Of a DNA stretch of 64,000 nt, positions 27,227 to 36,023 are shown piece by piece. The DNA comes from Chryseobacterium vaccae. Lineage in GTDB: Bacteria > Bacteroidota > Bacteroidia > Flavobacteriales > Weeksellaceae. The translations under genes and the position numbers were made by a program. Numbering within the stretch: the stretch's first letter is position 1; the number at the start of each line of letters is the position of its first letter. Under the pieces are notes generated by a model. It did not search any database and was not told the origin of the DNA. It was given only the letters and a program-made list of their open reading frames with translations. Location: assembly GCF_009602705.1 (NCBI RefSeq), contig NZ_VSWH01000001.1:992001-1056000 (forward strand), read 5' to 3'.

Positions 27227-27259
27227 GACGCACTTACTTGCTCATCCGTCGCACTTATT
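27227..27259 (+). promoter_or_regulatory. Direct-repeat pair, candidate LytTR operator
   Basis: GACGCACTTACT (27227-27238) is repeated as GTCGCACTTATT (27248-27259), exactly 21 bp apart, or two helical turns. That is the known geometry of LytTR binding sites. It lies about 70-100 bp upstream of the peptide gene. Weak -7 candidates follow (TACTTTTT at 27269, TATTTTAG at 27292). Confidence 0.55.
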
Positions 27260-27325
27260 AGTTATAAATACTTTTTCAACGGAGTCTTTTCTATTTTAGT
27301 CATACTAATCAATAAAAATATTATT

Positions 27326-27526
27326 ATGAAAAAAATAACGGAAAAGGCTCTGAAAAAAAGTCTGATGAATTCCATTAAAGGCTGTAATGGCAGTATTACA
27401 CCTGGTAATCCGGCCTATACTCCACCAGTTACTCCGATTGTAACACCCGCATATCCTATCAACAGTACGTATTATACACCACCTAATAATGGTCTTCCCA
27501 ATAACGGCTGGGAGGTTCCGAAATAA
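27326..27526 (+). CDS. Small Pro/Asn-rich peptide, bacteriocin-like
   Basis: A 66-residue polypeptide. The Lys-rich N-terminal 19 residues (MKKITEKALKKSLMNSIKG) resemble the leader of the GG-type mini-proteins at 35489 and 35710, but end in GC rather than GG. The rest is rich in Pro, Asn and Tyr (PAYTPPVTPIVTPAYP and similar) and has one Cys. It has its own terminator and lies directly after the kinase/LytTR pair and the direct-repeat site. It could be a secreted signal or antimicrobial peptide; no exporter gene is in the window. Confidence 0.65.
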   Translation: MKKITEKALKKSLMNSIKGCNGSITPGNPAYTPPVTPIVTPAYPINSTYYTPPNNGLPNNGWEVPK

Positions 27527-27531
27527 AAAAG

Positions 27532-27566
27532 CAGATCTCGTTCCCCGGTTTGAGATCTGTTTTTTA
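27532..27566 (+). terminator. Terminator of the small-peptide gene
   Basis: CAGATCTC (27532-27539) pairs with GAGATCTG (27552-27559), followed by TTTTTT. Confidence 0.8.
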
Positions 27567-27601
27567 GTAACATACCATATCAACCACTTAAAAATAAAAA
27601 C

Positions 27602-30346
27602 ATGAAAACAAAACTTATTCTTTTTAATAAGAGTATTGCCCTGATTCTATTCATATTTTGGGGTAATACTCTATCGGCTCAGGAAGCCCTGCTCAACCCT
27701 ACAGCAACAGTTTATGATGGATTAAGTGATAATATAAGCACTTTTGAATGTCCTGCTTTCAGTATCGCGGAAACTTATGAGGAATATAATCAGCAGGAAT
27801 CGGGAGCAGAACTTTTTGCCAAAAGATTTGATACTGATATCACAACATTGAATTCAGGGAAGTGGGAAAAACTAAATGACCTGCATGTATGGCGGTACAG
27901 AATCACCTCAAAAGATGCCTATTCTATGATGCTTATATTTAAAAATATGCGTCTTCCGGAGGAGAGCAGCCTTTTCCTTTATAATGAGGATATGAGCTAT
28001 GTTGTAGGTCCAGTAACTCATACTTATAATACAGAAAGTGGTATATATCCTACTGAACTGATCCCAGGAAGCAGTATTATTGTAGAATTGGTTATTAAAG
28101 GAAGCAGCTATCAGGAAAACAATTCTTATTTTACCATTGGTAGTGTATCCCATGATTTCTTAGATGTATTTGAGCTGGCAAGCGGAACTGCAGCCCCTGG
28201 AAAAATTCTGAAATGCCATAATGATATTAACTGCAGCGCTGGCAATGAATGGCAAACGCATAAAAGAGCTGTTGCTCTGGTTACTATAGGAGGGCAAGGG
28301 CTTTGTTCAGGTTCCCTGATTAATAATACAGCCTTTAACGGACGATCTCTTTTCCTTTCCGCTACGCATTGCTACGGATTATTTAACAGCCCGGAGAATA
28401 GTGTTTTTTATTTCAATCATGAAAAAGAAGAATGTAATGGCAGTAACCGGGATTACAGAAAGAATGATGATGTCATCAAAATATCAGGAGCCAGTCTGAT
28501 AAGCTCCAATAATTACGCCGATATGCTTCTTCTTCAACTAAACGACAGAATGCCCTCTTCTTACAGACCTTATTTCCCTGGATGGGACAGATCTGAAGAT
28601 AATCCTAAAAAAGGTGCTGTTATTCATCATCCTAAGGGAAATCCTAAAAAAATAACGTTGGATAATGATATTATAGCACCTAATACTTCTCCCGTATTAG
28701 CCTGGTACGCTGGTACTATGTGGGAATCATGGCCTGATAGCGGTACCATAGAAGGAGGTTCATCAGGGTCTCCCTTGTTTAATCAGAATGGAAGGATCGT
28801 AGGCCACACAACAGCAACCAAAATTAACGGATATGACTATGGTTTTTTTGGTGAACGGAAACCTATATATGTATGTCCGCCTAATAATATTTCTCACTTC
28901 GGCCGTTTATCTGCATCCTGGAATTATGCAGGGGCATCCAACCAAAGCCTTAAAGATCATTTAGACCCCAATAATACCAATCAAATGTCTATACAAGGGC
29001 TTATTCCTGCCGGATGGAGACATCATAAATTTCCGACCAATCTAAATAGCAGAAAAATGCAAAGCGGTGACTACGATGGTGTACACGTAGGATTGGGCAA
29101 CCAGATATTCTACAGAGCTCTTAGCGGTCAGGTTCAGATGTATTACTGGACTTCTAACGGCTGGCAGCACGCTACTATTCAGCCTAATAATTCATATTCA
29201 AATCTGGTTGGTGGTGATATTGCCGTAGGTTTAGGAAACCAGATCTTTTACCGCAGTATGAATGGTAATGTACAAACAATGTACTGGGCGAATAATTCCT
29301 GGCAGCATGGTGTTGTAGGAGGTGCTGTTCACTCTGCACCGCACAGTCTGGCACTGGGCGAAAACAATAGTGTCTATTATCGGGGAACGAACGATAAATT
29401 GTACATTTTATACTGGAGTAATAATGCATGGCATTCTGGTGACATTTCGGGATCTGTCAGCAACAACACTAAAATTGCAGGAGATGTGGTTGTGGGCAAC
29501 GGTGCTCAGATATTTTACAGAGGCGGGGACGGAAAGCTGCAAATGTATTACTGGGGTAATAACGCATGGGTACATGCCTATGTAGACCCGGCCGGAAGCA
29601 ATGCTTCTTCTTCTTATAACATACAAAATGCAGCAGGAGCAATAAGTATTGATAAAGACAATAATAATACGATTTATTACCGTGGAACCGATAACAATAT
29701 GCACAGGTATTACTGGAACAATACATCTTGGCAGCATCAATGGTTAGGGGGCAACAATGATGCTAAAGTATATGGGGACATTACTGCCGGAGAAGGAAAC
29801 CAGATTTTCTACCGTGGTATTGATGCAAAAATGCACCTGTATTATCTGGGCAGTAATAATACATGGGTACATGACTGGATTGAAACCAGCCTGCAAACTC
29901 CAAATGCCCATAATGTAGCAGGTTCAATAGGCAAAGGCCCCGGAAACGTCTTATTCTACAGAGGAAATAACGGATTTATGCAGCATTATTTCTGGAATGG
30001 TGCACAGATGTTGAAAAGCAGTAAAGAGAATGAATATTTCGGCATGGATAAAACCCCTCCAAGCCCTACCATACCTAAAGAAATTCCTGCCAGTATCTTT
30101 TCAACAATGACGCCTAATCCGGCAAAAGATCATATTATATTAACAACTGACTGTAAATCTCAAACTACGATTGCTATTACCATTACAGATATGCTTGGAA
30201 AAACAGCCATGAATTCTTCCCATAAAGCAGACTCTGGAAAAAACACCATTACTCTGGATATTAATAAACTGAATACAGGTGTTTATTTCGTGAAAGTACA
30301 AGACACTCAGGGAGCATCTGCTGTACACAAACTAATTAAAGAATAA
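27602..30346 (+). CDS. T9SS-exported trypsin-like serine protease with beta-propeller repeats
   Basis: A 914-residue secreted protease. After the signal peptide (1-25) and a pro-region, a trypsin-like domain spans about 215-430. His256 (SATHC), Asp307 (YADMLLLQL) and Ser390 (GGSSGSP) form the triad. Residues about 480-810 hold some six or seven repeats of about 50 residues with the pattern NQIFYR...MYYWxxxxW, probably a carbohydrate-binding propeller of the PLL/tectonin kind. The last 80 residues (MTPNPAKDHIIL to VHKLIKE) are a type A T9SS sorting domain. It lies after the LytTR/peptide genes and may belong to the same regulon. Substrate and regulation are inferred, not shown. Confidence 0.88.
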   Translation: MKTKLILFNKSIALILFIFWGNTLSAQEALLNPTATVYDGLSDNISTFECPAFSIAETYEEYNQQESGAELFAKRFDTDITTLNSGKWEKLNDLHVWRYRITSKDAYSMMLIFKNMRLPEESSLFLYNEDMSYVVGPVTHTYNTESGIYPTELIPGSSIIVELVIKGSSYQENNSYFTIGSVSHDFLDVFELASGTAAPGKILKCHNDINCSAGNEWQTHKRAVALVTIGGQGLCSGSLINNTAFNGRSLFLSATHCYGLFNSPENSVFYFNHEKEECNGSNRDYRKNDDVIKISGASLISSNNYADMLLLQLNDRMPSSYRPYFPGWDRSEDNPKKGAVIHHPKGNPKKITLDNDIIAPNTSPVLAWYAGTMWESWPDSGTIEGGSSGSPLFNQNGRIVGHTTATKINGYDYGFFGERKPIYVCPPNNISHFGRLSASWNYAGASNQSLKDHLDPNNTNQMSIQGLIPAGWRHHKFPTNLNSRKMQSGDYDGVHVGLGNQIFYRALSGQVQMYYWTSNGWQHATIQPNNSYSNLVGGDIAVGLGNQIFYRSMNGNVQTMYWANNSWQHGVVGGAVHSAPHSLALGENNSVYYRGTNDKLYILYWSNNAWHSGDISGSVSNNTKIAGDVVVGNGAQIFYRGGDGKLQMYYWGNNAWVHAYVDPAGSNASSSYNIQNAAGAISIDKDNNNTIYYRGTDNNMHRYYWNNTSWQHQWLGGNNDAKVYGDITAGEGNQIFYRGIDAKMHLYYLGSNNTWVHDWIETSLQTPNAHNVAGSIGKGPGNVLFYRGNNGFMQHYFWNGAQMLKSSKENEYFGMDKTPPSPTIPKEIPASIFSTMTPNPAKDHIILTTDCKSQTTIAITITDMLGKTAMNSSHKADSGKNTITLDINKLNTGVYFVKVQDTQGASAVHKLIKE

Positions 30347-30454
30347 TGAATGAAATGTATCCCGAAATTTAAGTAAGTTTAATTCTTTCAAAATAGATAA
30401 TACGGAACTTAAAACCTGTAAAAAAGCACAAGACATCATAAAGTTCCGATATAA

Positions 30455-30490
30455 AACAGTAGAGATCTTAGAATTTCTACTGTTTTTTTA
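30455..30490 (+). terminator. Terminator of the protease gene
   Basis: AACAGTAGA (30455-30463) pairs with TCTACTGTT (30476-30484), followed by a T run. Confidence 0.8.
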
Positions 30491-30592
30491 TTTAGCTCGA
30501 CATAAAAATTCTGCAAATCCCGGAAACGTTCAATTTTTTCATGTTGTCAATCTAAATATTTCATTAAATTCGATTTCAATAAAAATCGTTTT

Positions 30593-31753
30593 ATGATACA
30601 ACTTCCTTTATCAAAGCTTTCCAATGTAGGAACTACTATTTTCAGCCAGATGACTCAATTGGCCAATGAAAATGAAGCCATTAATCTGTCTCAGGGATTT
30701 CCGGATTTTATGCCGGATTCTGAACTGCTGGATCATGTAGATTATTTTGTTAAAAAAGGCTTTAATCAATACGCCCCGTTGGGAGGAATGCCGGTATTGA
30801 AGGAAGAAATTGCCAGAAAAATAGAGAACAGCCATCGAGCCGTTTATCATCCGGATTCCGAAATAACCGTTACCGCAGGTGGTACGCAGGCTATTTTTAC
30901 AGCCATTGCTGCTTTTGTGAAAAAAGATGATGAAGTGATCATTTTTGAACCGGCTTATGATTGTTATGAACCAACAGTAGAACTTTTTGGTGGCATTGTC
31001 AAACGTTTTGAAATGAAAGCTACGGATTATGAAATCGACTGGGCAGCTGTAAAAGGACTGGTAAGTGAAAAAACTAAAATGATTATTCTGAATAACCCGA
31101 ATAATCCTTCAGGAAAGATTTTAAAGGAAAAAGATCTGCAGGAACTTATCCAACTCGTAAAAGGAACTTCCATTCTTATTTTGAGTGATGAAGTATATGA
31201 AAATATTGTTTTTGACGGGAAACAGCATTTAAGCATCTGCCAATATCCTGAACTTAAAGAAAGAAGCCTTTTGGTAGCTTCATTCGGAAAGCTTTTCCAT
31301 GTTACAGGGTGGAAAACTGGTTATTGTGCCGCTCCCAAAAACCTGACTGATGAGTTCAGAAAAGTACACCAGTTCAATGTTTTCTGTGTAAATACTCCCA
31401 TCCAGCTGGCATTGGCAGAATACATGAAAAATGATGAACATTATCTTCACCTGAACGCGTTTTTCCAGGAAAAAAGAGATTTTTTGCGAAAGGGACTGGC
31501 CGGAACTTCTTTTAAGCTTCTCGACTGTGAAGGCACTTATTTTCAGGCGGTAAAATACGATGCCATTTCAGATCAGAATGATTTTGATTTTGCCAGCGAG
31601 CTTACCATCCGTCATAAAGTAGCCAGTGTTCCTTTTTCATCGTTCTATCAGAATAAGAGAAATGACCACGTAATCCGACTGTGTTTTGCAAAAAAACAGG
31701 AAACCCTAGAAAAAGCGATTGAACACCTTTCAAAAGTAAAGCCTTTTATATAA
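30593..31753 (+). CDS. PLP-dependent aminotransferase, methionine aminotransferase type
   Basis: A 386-residue class I aminotransferase, cytoplasmic. SQGFPDFMPD at the N-terminus, NNPNNPSGKIL and the PLP-lysine motif SFGKLFHVTGWKTGY are visible. RLCFAKKQETL near the end carries the carboxylate-binding Arg. The sequence is closest to YbdL-like methionine/kynurenine aminotransferases, from memory of the N-terminal motif. Its 3' end overlaps the convergent cardiolipin synthase gene by 8 bp. Confidence 0.88.
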   Translation: MIQLPLSKLSNVGTTIFSQMTQLANENEAINLSQGFPDFMPDSELLDHVDYFVKKGFNQYAPLGGMPVLKEEIARKIENSHRAVYHPDSEITVTAGGTQAIFTAIAAFVKKDDEVIIFEPAYDCYEPTVELFGGIVKRFEMKATDYEIDWAAVKGLVSEKTKMIILNNPNNPSGKILKEKDLQELIQLVKGTSILILSDEVYENIVFDGKQHLSICQYPELKERSLLVASFGKLFHVTGWKTGYCAAPKNLTDEFRKVHQFNVFCVNTPIQLALAEYMKNDEHYLHLNAFFQEKRDFLRKGLAGTSFKLLDCEGTYFQAVKYDAISDQNDFDFASELTIRHKVASVPFSSFYQNKRNDHVIRLCFAKKQETLEKAIEHLSKVKPFI

Positions 31754-33212
31754 GCGGAGAAAGCAGCCTTGCCAGATGTTCAAAGAAGACTTTATATTTA
31801 GGTCTTTTTCGCCATGTATCTAGAAAAATCTCTTCACAGTCATTCATATCTTCGAGAAAAATGCTGTGAAGTTTTTCGTTGATCTTGTAATCAAATACCA
31901 ATGCATTGACTTCAAAATTCAGTTCCTGGCTTCTGACATCCATATTAGCTGTTCCAATGCTTGAAAAATTATCATCGATAAGCATGGTTTTGGCGTGAAT
32001 AAACCCTTTTTTATAAAAGAAAACCCGGACATTATTCTCTAAAAGTTCCTCGTAATAGGAATAAGCCGCTGCATTCACAATGACGGAATCTCCTGACTTC
32101 GGAACCATCAGCCTTACATCCAGACCGGAAACAGCTGCCTGTTTAATGGCATCCAGCACTGTTTCTACCGGAATGAAATAAGGAGTAACCATATAGATTC
32201 TTTTTTTGGCCGCGAGAATGGCCGAATGGGTGCTCAGCATAATGGAAGGCTTAGTATCCGGCCCGCTGGCTGCTGTCTGTACCAATGAACTGCCTCCGCC
32301 AATGGTTTTATAATCAAAATAATCCTGTGAAATTTCCGGAAACTTTTCCGTGGCAAAAGTCCAGCTGCTTAAAAACAGAAACTGGAAGTAAAAAGCTGCT
32401 TCTCCTTTGATGTACAGATGTATATCCCGCCAATACTGTTTAGGATTGGGATTGATGTATTTATCTGACACGTTGATTCCCCCTGTAAAGACTTCAGATC
32501 CGTCCACAATAATGATTTTCCTATGGTCTCTGTAGTTCACCCTGTTGGCCAGAATTCTGAAGGTAATTTTATTTACCGGAGATACTTCCACACCACCTTC
32601 TTTAAGTCTTTTTAATAGTTTCTTCCCTATCTTTCCGCTTCCCATATCATCATAAAGAAAACGCACTTTTAAACCTTCTCCTGCTTTTTTTATCAGAAGA
32701 TCAGCAAGCCTGTTCCCTACTTCATCGTTATCATAAATATAGTATTCAAGATGGATATGATGCCTGGCTCTTCCAAGCACCTCAAACACTTTGGCAAACT
32801 TTTCCTCTCCGTTTACCAGTACTTCGGTGTGATTTCCCTGCGATAACGGAGAACGGGCAGCGTGATACAGAAAGTTAACCGTTGTGATAAAGTTCCAGAC
32901 TTCTTCTTTATGTTCTTCAAGTGTTTTGTCATGGGTCTTTTGAATATATCCGGCCACTGTACGGTATACCTGTTCATTCCGTTCTATTTTAAAGGTGTAA
33001 AATTTATTTTTCCTGTAATTGACTCCAAATACAAAGTAGATAATAATTCCTGCTACAGGCAGAAAGATGATGAGCATGAGATAAGCCAGCGTTTTGCTGG
33101 TCGTTCGTGTATCCATAATGATCTTACCGGCAAGAAAGACCGTTCCCAAAAGATATAAGACTTCAAGCCCAAGCAGGATATAGGGAAACTGATCAAAGAA
33201 TTCTTTAAACAT
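31746..33212 (-). CDS. cls: Cardiolipin synthase (phospholipase D superfamily)
   Basis: A 488-residue inner-membrane enzyme joining phospholipids to cardiolipin. Two membrane helices lie at residues about 11-32 and 41-62. The two HKD motifs are HRKIIIVDGSEVFTGG (about 222) and HAKTMLIDDNFSSIG (about 400). Both catalytic His/Lys/Asp sets are intact and the length is standard. It is monocistronic. Confidence 0.94.
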   Translation of the reverse strand: MFKEFFDQFPYILLGLEVLYLLGTVFLAGKIIMDTRTTSKTLAYLMLIIFLPVAGIIIYFVFGVNYRKNKFYTFKIERNEQVYRTVAGYIQKTHDKTLEEHKEEVWNFITTVNFLYHAARSPLSQGNHTEVLVNGEEKFAKVFEVLGRARHHIHLEYYIYDNDEVGNRLADLLIKKAGEGLKVRFLYDDMGSGKIGKKLLKRLKEGGVEVSPVNKITFRILANRVNYRDHRKIIIVDGSEVFTGGINVSDKYINPNPKQYWRDIHLYIKGEAAFYFQFLFLSSWTFATEKFPEISQDYFDYKTIGGGSSLVQTAASGPDTKPSIMLSTHSAILAAKKRIYMVTPYFIPVETVLDAIKQAAVSGLDVRLMVPKSGDSVIVNAAAYSYYEELLENNVRVFFYKKGFIHAKTMLIDDNFSSIGTANMDVRSQELNFEVNALVFDYKINEKLHSIFLEDMNDCEEIFLDTWRKRPKYKVFFEHLARLLSPLI

Positions 33213-33491
33213 CTGAGTGCTGTTAAGATTATGATATTAAAGATAGGGAAAAAAGAAAAGGTAAATTAGCATATACTAAAGCTGTTTAAACTTTTTTATT
33301 AAACCACGGAGGTACAAAAGATTTATTTTAAATACTTTAGTGATTTTTTAAGTTTAAATACTTTGCGCATAAAAGTTCACATAAGCTCTTTAAAAATCTA
33401 CGATTTTTATTCTTTTGAGAACCTTATCATATCTAATATCTATGCAAATAGCTTTTGTCTTTTGTGGTTAAGCTTCAAACGAGTTTGCTTA
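33213..33491. repeat. Intergenic region with an inverted-end element
   Basis: No gene is seen. TTAAACCACGGAGGTACAAA (from 33299, running on to 33320) resembles the inverse of CTTTTGTCTTTTGTGGTTAA (33452-33471). The pair frames about 170 bp of AT-rich sequence. It may be a decayed short mobile element or a dispersed noncoding repeat. Confidence 0.3.
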
Positions 33492-33530
33492 TAAAAAAAG
33501 AACCAATTTCATTCAATTGGTTCTTTTTTT
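33492..33530 (-). terminator. Terminator of the SDR gene
   Basis: AAGAACCAATT (33498-33508) pairs perfectly with AATTGGTTCTT (33515-33525), with A and T runs on both sides. Confidence 0.8.
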
Positions 33531-33556
33531 ATTGTAATATCGTGTTCGGAAATAGT

Positions 33557-34321
33557 CTATAAAAACATTCCTCCTGAAGCTTCAATTCTTTGTCCGTTGA
33601 TCCAGCCAGCGTCTTCTGTACACAGGAAGGCCACTATTCCACCGATATCATCCGGAAGACCAGCTCTGCCTAATGCTGTTATACTGGAGATCGTGGAATT
33701 GACTGCTTTATCATCTCTGGTTCTTCCACCGCCAAAATCGGTTTCTATAGCGCCTGGTGCAATAACGTTAGCCTTAATTCTTCTTGGTCCCAATTCTTTA
33801 GCCATATATTTCGTCAGCATTTCCACACCTGCTTTCATCGAGCCGTAAATGGATGATCCGGGTAGGGCAAATCTTGCCAGTCCTGAAGAAATATTGATAA
33901 TTCCTCCACCGTCATTCATGAATGGAAGCATTTTCTGGGTCAGGAAAAAGACCCCTTTAAAATGGATATCAACCATATCATCCAGCTGCTCTTCGGCTAC
34001 TTCCATAATCGGAGCATACAGAGCTGTTCCTGCATTGTTAACCAGAAAATCTATTTTCGGGCTTCCTGTTTCCTGTTCAAGATGTTCTGTTATCTGCTTT
34101 ACAAAAGCTGCAAAACTTTTCACATCTCTGGTATCCAGTTGAAAAGCTATAGCGTTCTGTCCCAAGGCTTTTATTTCATTAACGACTGTTTCCGCTTCTT
34201 CTTTACTGTTTTTATAAGTAATGATCACATCAAGTCCTTTTTGGGCGATTTTAAGAGCTGCGTTTTTACCAAGTCCGCGGCTTCCTCCTGTTACTAAAGC
34301 TATTTTTGTTTTTGCTGTCAT
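33557..34321 (-). CDS. SDR family oxidoreductase
   Basis: A 254-residue classical SDR. LVTGGSRGLGKNAALKIAQK binds the cofactor, LVNNAGTALY is the structural motif, and the active site has Ser (NISSGLARF) and YGSMK. CTEDAGWINGQRIEASGGMFL is the usual C-terminal block. It may act on keto or quinone compounds; the substrate is not predictable. The AraC-type gene 85 bp upstream on the same strand is the likely regulator. Confidence 0.9.
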   Translation of the reverse strand: MTAKTKIALVTGGSRGLGKNAALKIAQKGLDVIITYKNSKEEAETVVNEIKALGQNAIAFQLDTRDVKSFAAFVKQITEHLEQETGSPKIDFLVNNAGTALYAPIMEVAEEQLDDMVDIHFKGVFFLTQKMLPFMNDGGGIINISSGLARFALPGSSIYGSMKAGVEMLTKYMAKELGPRRIKANVIAPGAIETDFGGGRTRDDKAVNSTISSITALGRAGLPDDIGGIVAFLCTEDAGWINGQRIEASGGMFL

Positions 34322-34406
34322 TTTGTTTGATTTTAATAATACAAAGTTGGATTATTTCCGGGCAGGAATGTTTGCCCGAATCAATCTGAAATTTGCAAAA
34401 TTCAAA

Positions 34407-35345
34407 TTATAAGCGAAACTGAAGCGGAGTAAAGGATGTTTTTCTTTTAAAAAAGTTTGAAAAGTGGGCAATTTCCTCAAAACCGAGCGCATAGGAAATT
34501 TCAGACACATTCCATTGGGTCTGCCGAAGCATGATCTTGGCCTCCTGAATAAGGCGGTCTGCAATAAATTCTGTGGTGGTTTTCCCTGTATTTTCTTTTA
34601 ATTTCTTATTCAGATAGTTTACATGTATAGCCAATCTGTCGGCATAGTCTTTTGCTGTTTTCAGCTGTAGCCGCTGTTCTGAAGATTCAATCGGGAATTG
34701 TCTTTCCAGAAGTTCTATAAATAGAGAAACTATCCGTAATGAAGCATCATTAGCTGTTGAAAGCGTAGCTGCCGGCTGCAATTTCTGTCCGTAATGAATC
34801 AATTCAAGTACATAATTCCTGATGAGATCATACTTAAAGATGTACTCGGAATCTATTTCCTTTTTAATCTTTGTGAATAAAATTTCAATTTCATCTGCCA
34901 GCTCATCCTCTATTTCAAACAATGGTACGTTTCCGGGCTGGAATATCGGCAGGTCTTCCAAAGAAAACATGGATTGGGATTTAACAAAAAAATCTTCTGT
35001 AAATACACAAAAACTTCCGGATTGATCGGGATCCTGGGGAACCCAATGGTAAGGAACTTTAGGCGTAGCGAATAATAAGGCATTCTTTTCTATAGGAATG
35101 ATCTTATCTGCATACTCGGCCCTGTTTTTACCTCTGATTAAACTAATTTTGTAATATTTCCGCCTGTTATAAGGCATTTCTGAGGTTGTTTTTGTCCTTT
35201 CTATGGTCTGCCGGATATCAAATACATTAAAATGTCCGATGTCTTTATGAAGGCCCTTCGGGAAAATACTTTCGAGATCTTTTCCTAGCTTGGCGGTCAT
35301 CTCTTTATAGAAATCTTCAAGTGATGCGTGGGATATTTTTTCCAT
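34407..35345 (-). CDS. AraC family transcriptional regulator
   Basis: A 312-residue regulator. The N-terminal 180 residues look like a cupin-type ligand domain. The C-terminal 100 carry two helix-turn-helix motifs (YLNKKLKENTGKTTTEFIA, then VSEISYALGFEEIAHFSNFF and KRKTSFTPLQFRL). The start at 35345 is preferred to 35399 because TATATTTG (35373-35366), a -7 box, lies inside the longer frame. It probably controls the SDR gene downstream, and possibly the divergent GG-leader peptides. Confidence 0.85.
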   Translation of the reverse strand: MEKISHASLEDFYKEMTAKLGKDLESIFPKGLHKDIGHFNVFDIRQTIERTKTTSEMPYNRRKYYKISLIRGKNRAEYADKIIPIEKNALLFATPKVPYHWVPQDPDQSGSFCVFTEDFFVKSQSMFSLEDLPIFQPGNVPLFEIEDELADEIEILFTKIKKEIDSEYIFKYDLIRNYVLELIHYGQKLQPAATLSTANDASLRIVSLFIELLERQFPIESSEQRLQLKTAKDYADRLAIHVNYLNKKLKENTGKTTTEFIADRLIQEAKIMLRQTQWNVSEISYALGFEEIAHFSNFFKRKTSFTPLQFRL

Positions 35346-35365
35346 TTCAGACAATTTGTACAATT

Positions 35366-35373
35366 CAAATATA
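35366..35373 (-). promoter_or_regulatory. -7 box of the AraC gene
   Basis: Minus-strand TATATTTG fits TAnnTTTG and gives a leader of about 17 nt to the ATG at 35345. Confidence 0.5.
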
Positions 35374-35488
35374 CGAAACTGCTCAGAATGGAAATTCATA
35401 AAAAAAACATTTTTTTATCCACACAAAGTGATATATTTCATTTATTTTTTCTACATTCGTTATAACTAATACACTAAAAATCAAAACA

Positions 35489-35692
35489 ATGAAAAAGCAA
35501 ACCTTATCCAATGCAAAGAAGCTTAGCAAAAAGCAATTGAGAACTATCGCCGGAGGACTTCTTAACTGTATGGAACCGATATTGTGTACTAACCCACCGT
35601 GTGATCCGCCTTCTGACCCTAACGGATGTACCATGTATTCTCCTAAATGTGCACAAAGAGAGTGCAGAGTACCGATTGAGATCATTCCATAA
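35489..35692 (+). CDS. GG-leader bacteriocin-like mini-protein
   Basis: A 67-residue polypeptide. The leader MKKQTLSNAKKLSKKQLRTI ends in AGG, the double-glycine cleavage pattern of class II bacteriocin-type peptides. The core has six Cys, in LLNCMEPILCTNPPCDPP and later segments, which could form disulfides or be modified. It is paired with a second such gene 17 nt downstream and shares one terminator with it. No peptidase-containing ABC exporter is in the window. The possible promoter is TACATTCG at 35452-35459. Signal, toxin or surface peptide are all possible. Confidence 0.75.
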   Translation: MKKQTLSNAKKLSKKQLRTIAGGLLNCMEPILCTNPPCDPPSDPNGCTMYSPKCAQRECRVPIEIIP

Positions 35693-35709
35693 TTTTAATA
35701 CAACGGGTT

Positions 35710-35874
35710 ATGAAAGATTTCAAAAACGGCAGAAAACTAAATAAAAAAGAGCTAAGAACGGTTTCTGGCGGATTGATGAGGTGCCTTAATCTGGATACAC
35801 GAAGATGTAGAACTACCGGAGTTACATGTGCAGAACCTGAATGCAGATATGTACCGGATCCGTTATATCCATAA
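35710..35874 (+). CDS. Second GG-leader mini-protein (54 aa)
   Basis: A 54-residue polypeptide beginning MKDFKNGRKLNKKELRTVSG and then G, a leader clearly related to that at 35489 (KLxKKxLRTxxGG). The core has four Cys (MRCLNLD, RRCRTTGVTC, EPECRYVPD). It is short enough to be missed by length cut-offs. A start 17 nt after the first peptide gene and a strong terminator 26 nt after it support a real two-gene operon. The cores differ while the leaders are conserved, as in bacteriocin families. Confidence 0.7.
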   Translation: MKDFKNGRKLNKKELRTVSGGLMRCLNLDTRRCRTTGVTCAEPECRYVPDPLYP

Positions 35875-35899
35875 TATAATTTTAAATGATCACTTATAA

Positions 35900-35933
35900 A
35901 AAAACGTATCTGAATTTCCGGATACGTTTTTTT
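35900..35933 (+). terminator. Terminator of the GG-peptide operon
   Basis: AAAAACGTATC (35900-35910) pairs with GATACGTTTTT (35921-35931), ending in a T run. Confidence 0.85.
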
Positions 35934-35954
35934 AAGTTACTTGAAATCAAATCA

Positions 35955-36011
35955 TCTTAAAAAAGCTAAAAGCGACTTTTATGACTTTCCCTCTTCCAAC
36001 TCCCAGCTTCA
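35955..36011 (+). repeat. Dispersed intergenic element, copy B
   Basis: TCTTAAAAAAG, ACTTTTATGA and ACTTTCCCTCTTCCAACTCC occur in the same order as in the inverted copy near 38493-38560. The end AGCTTCA is shared with copy A. Confidence 0.5.
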
Positions 36012-36023
36012 AGCTTGTATCAA

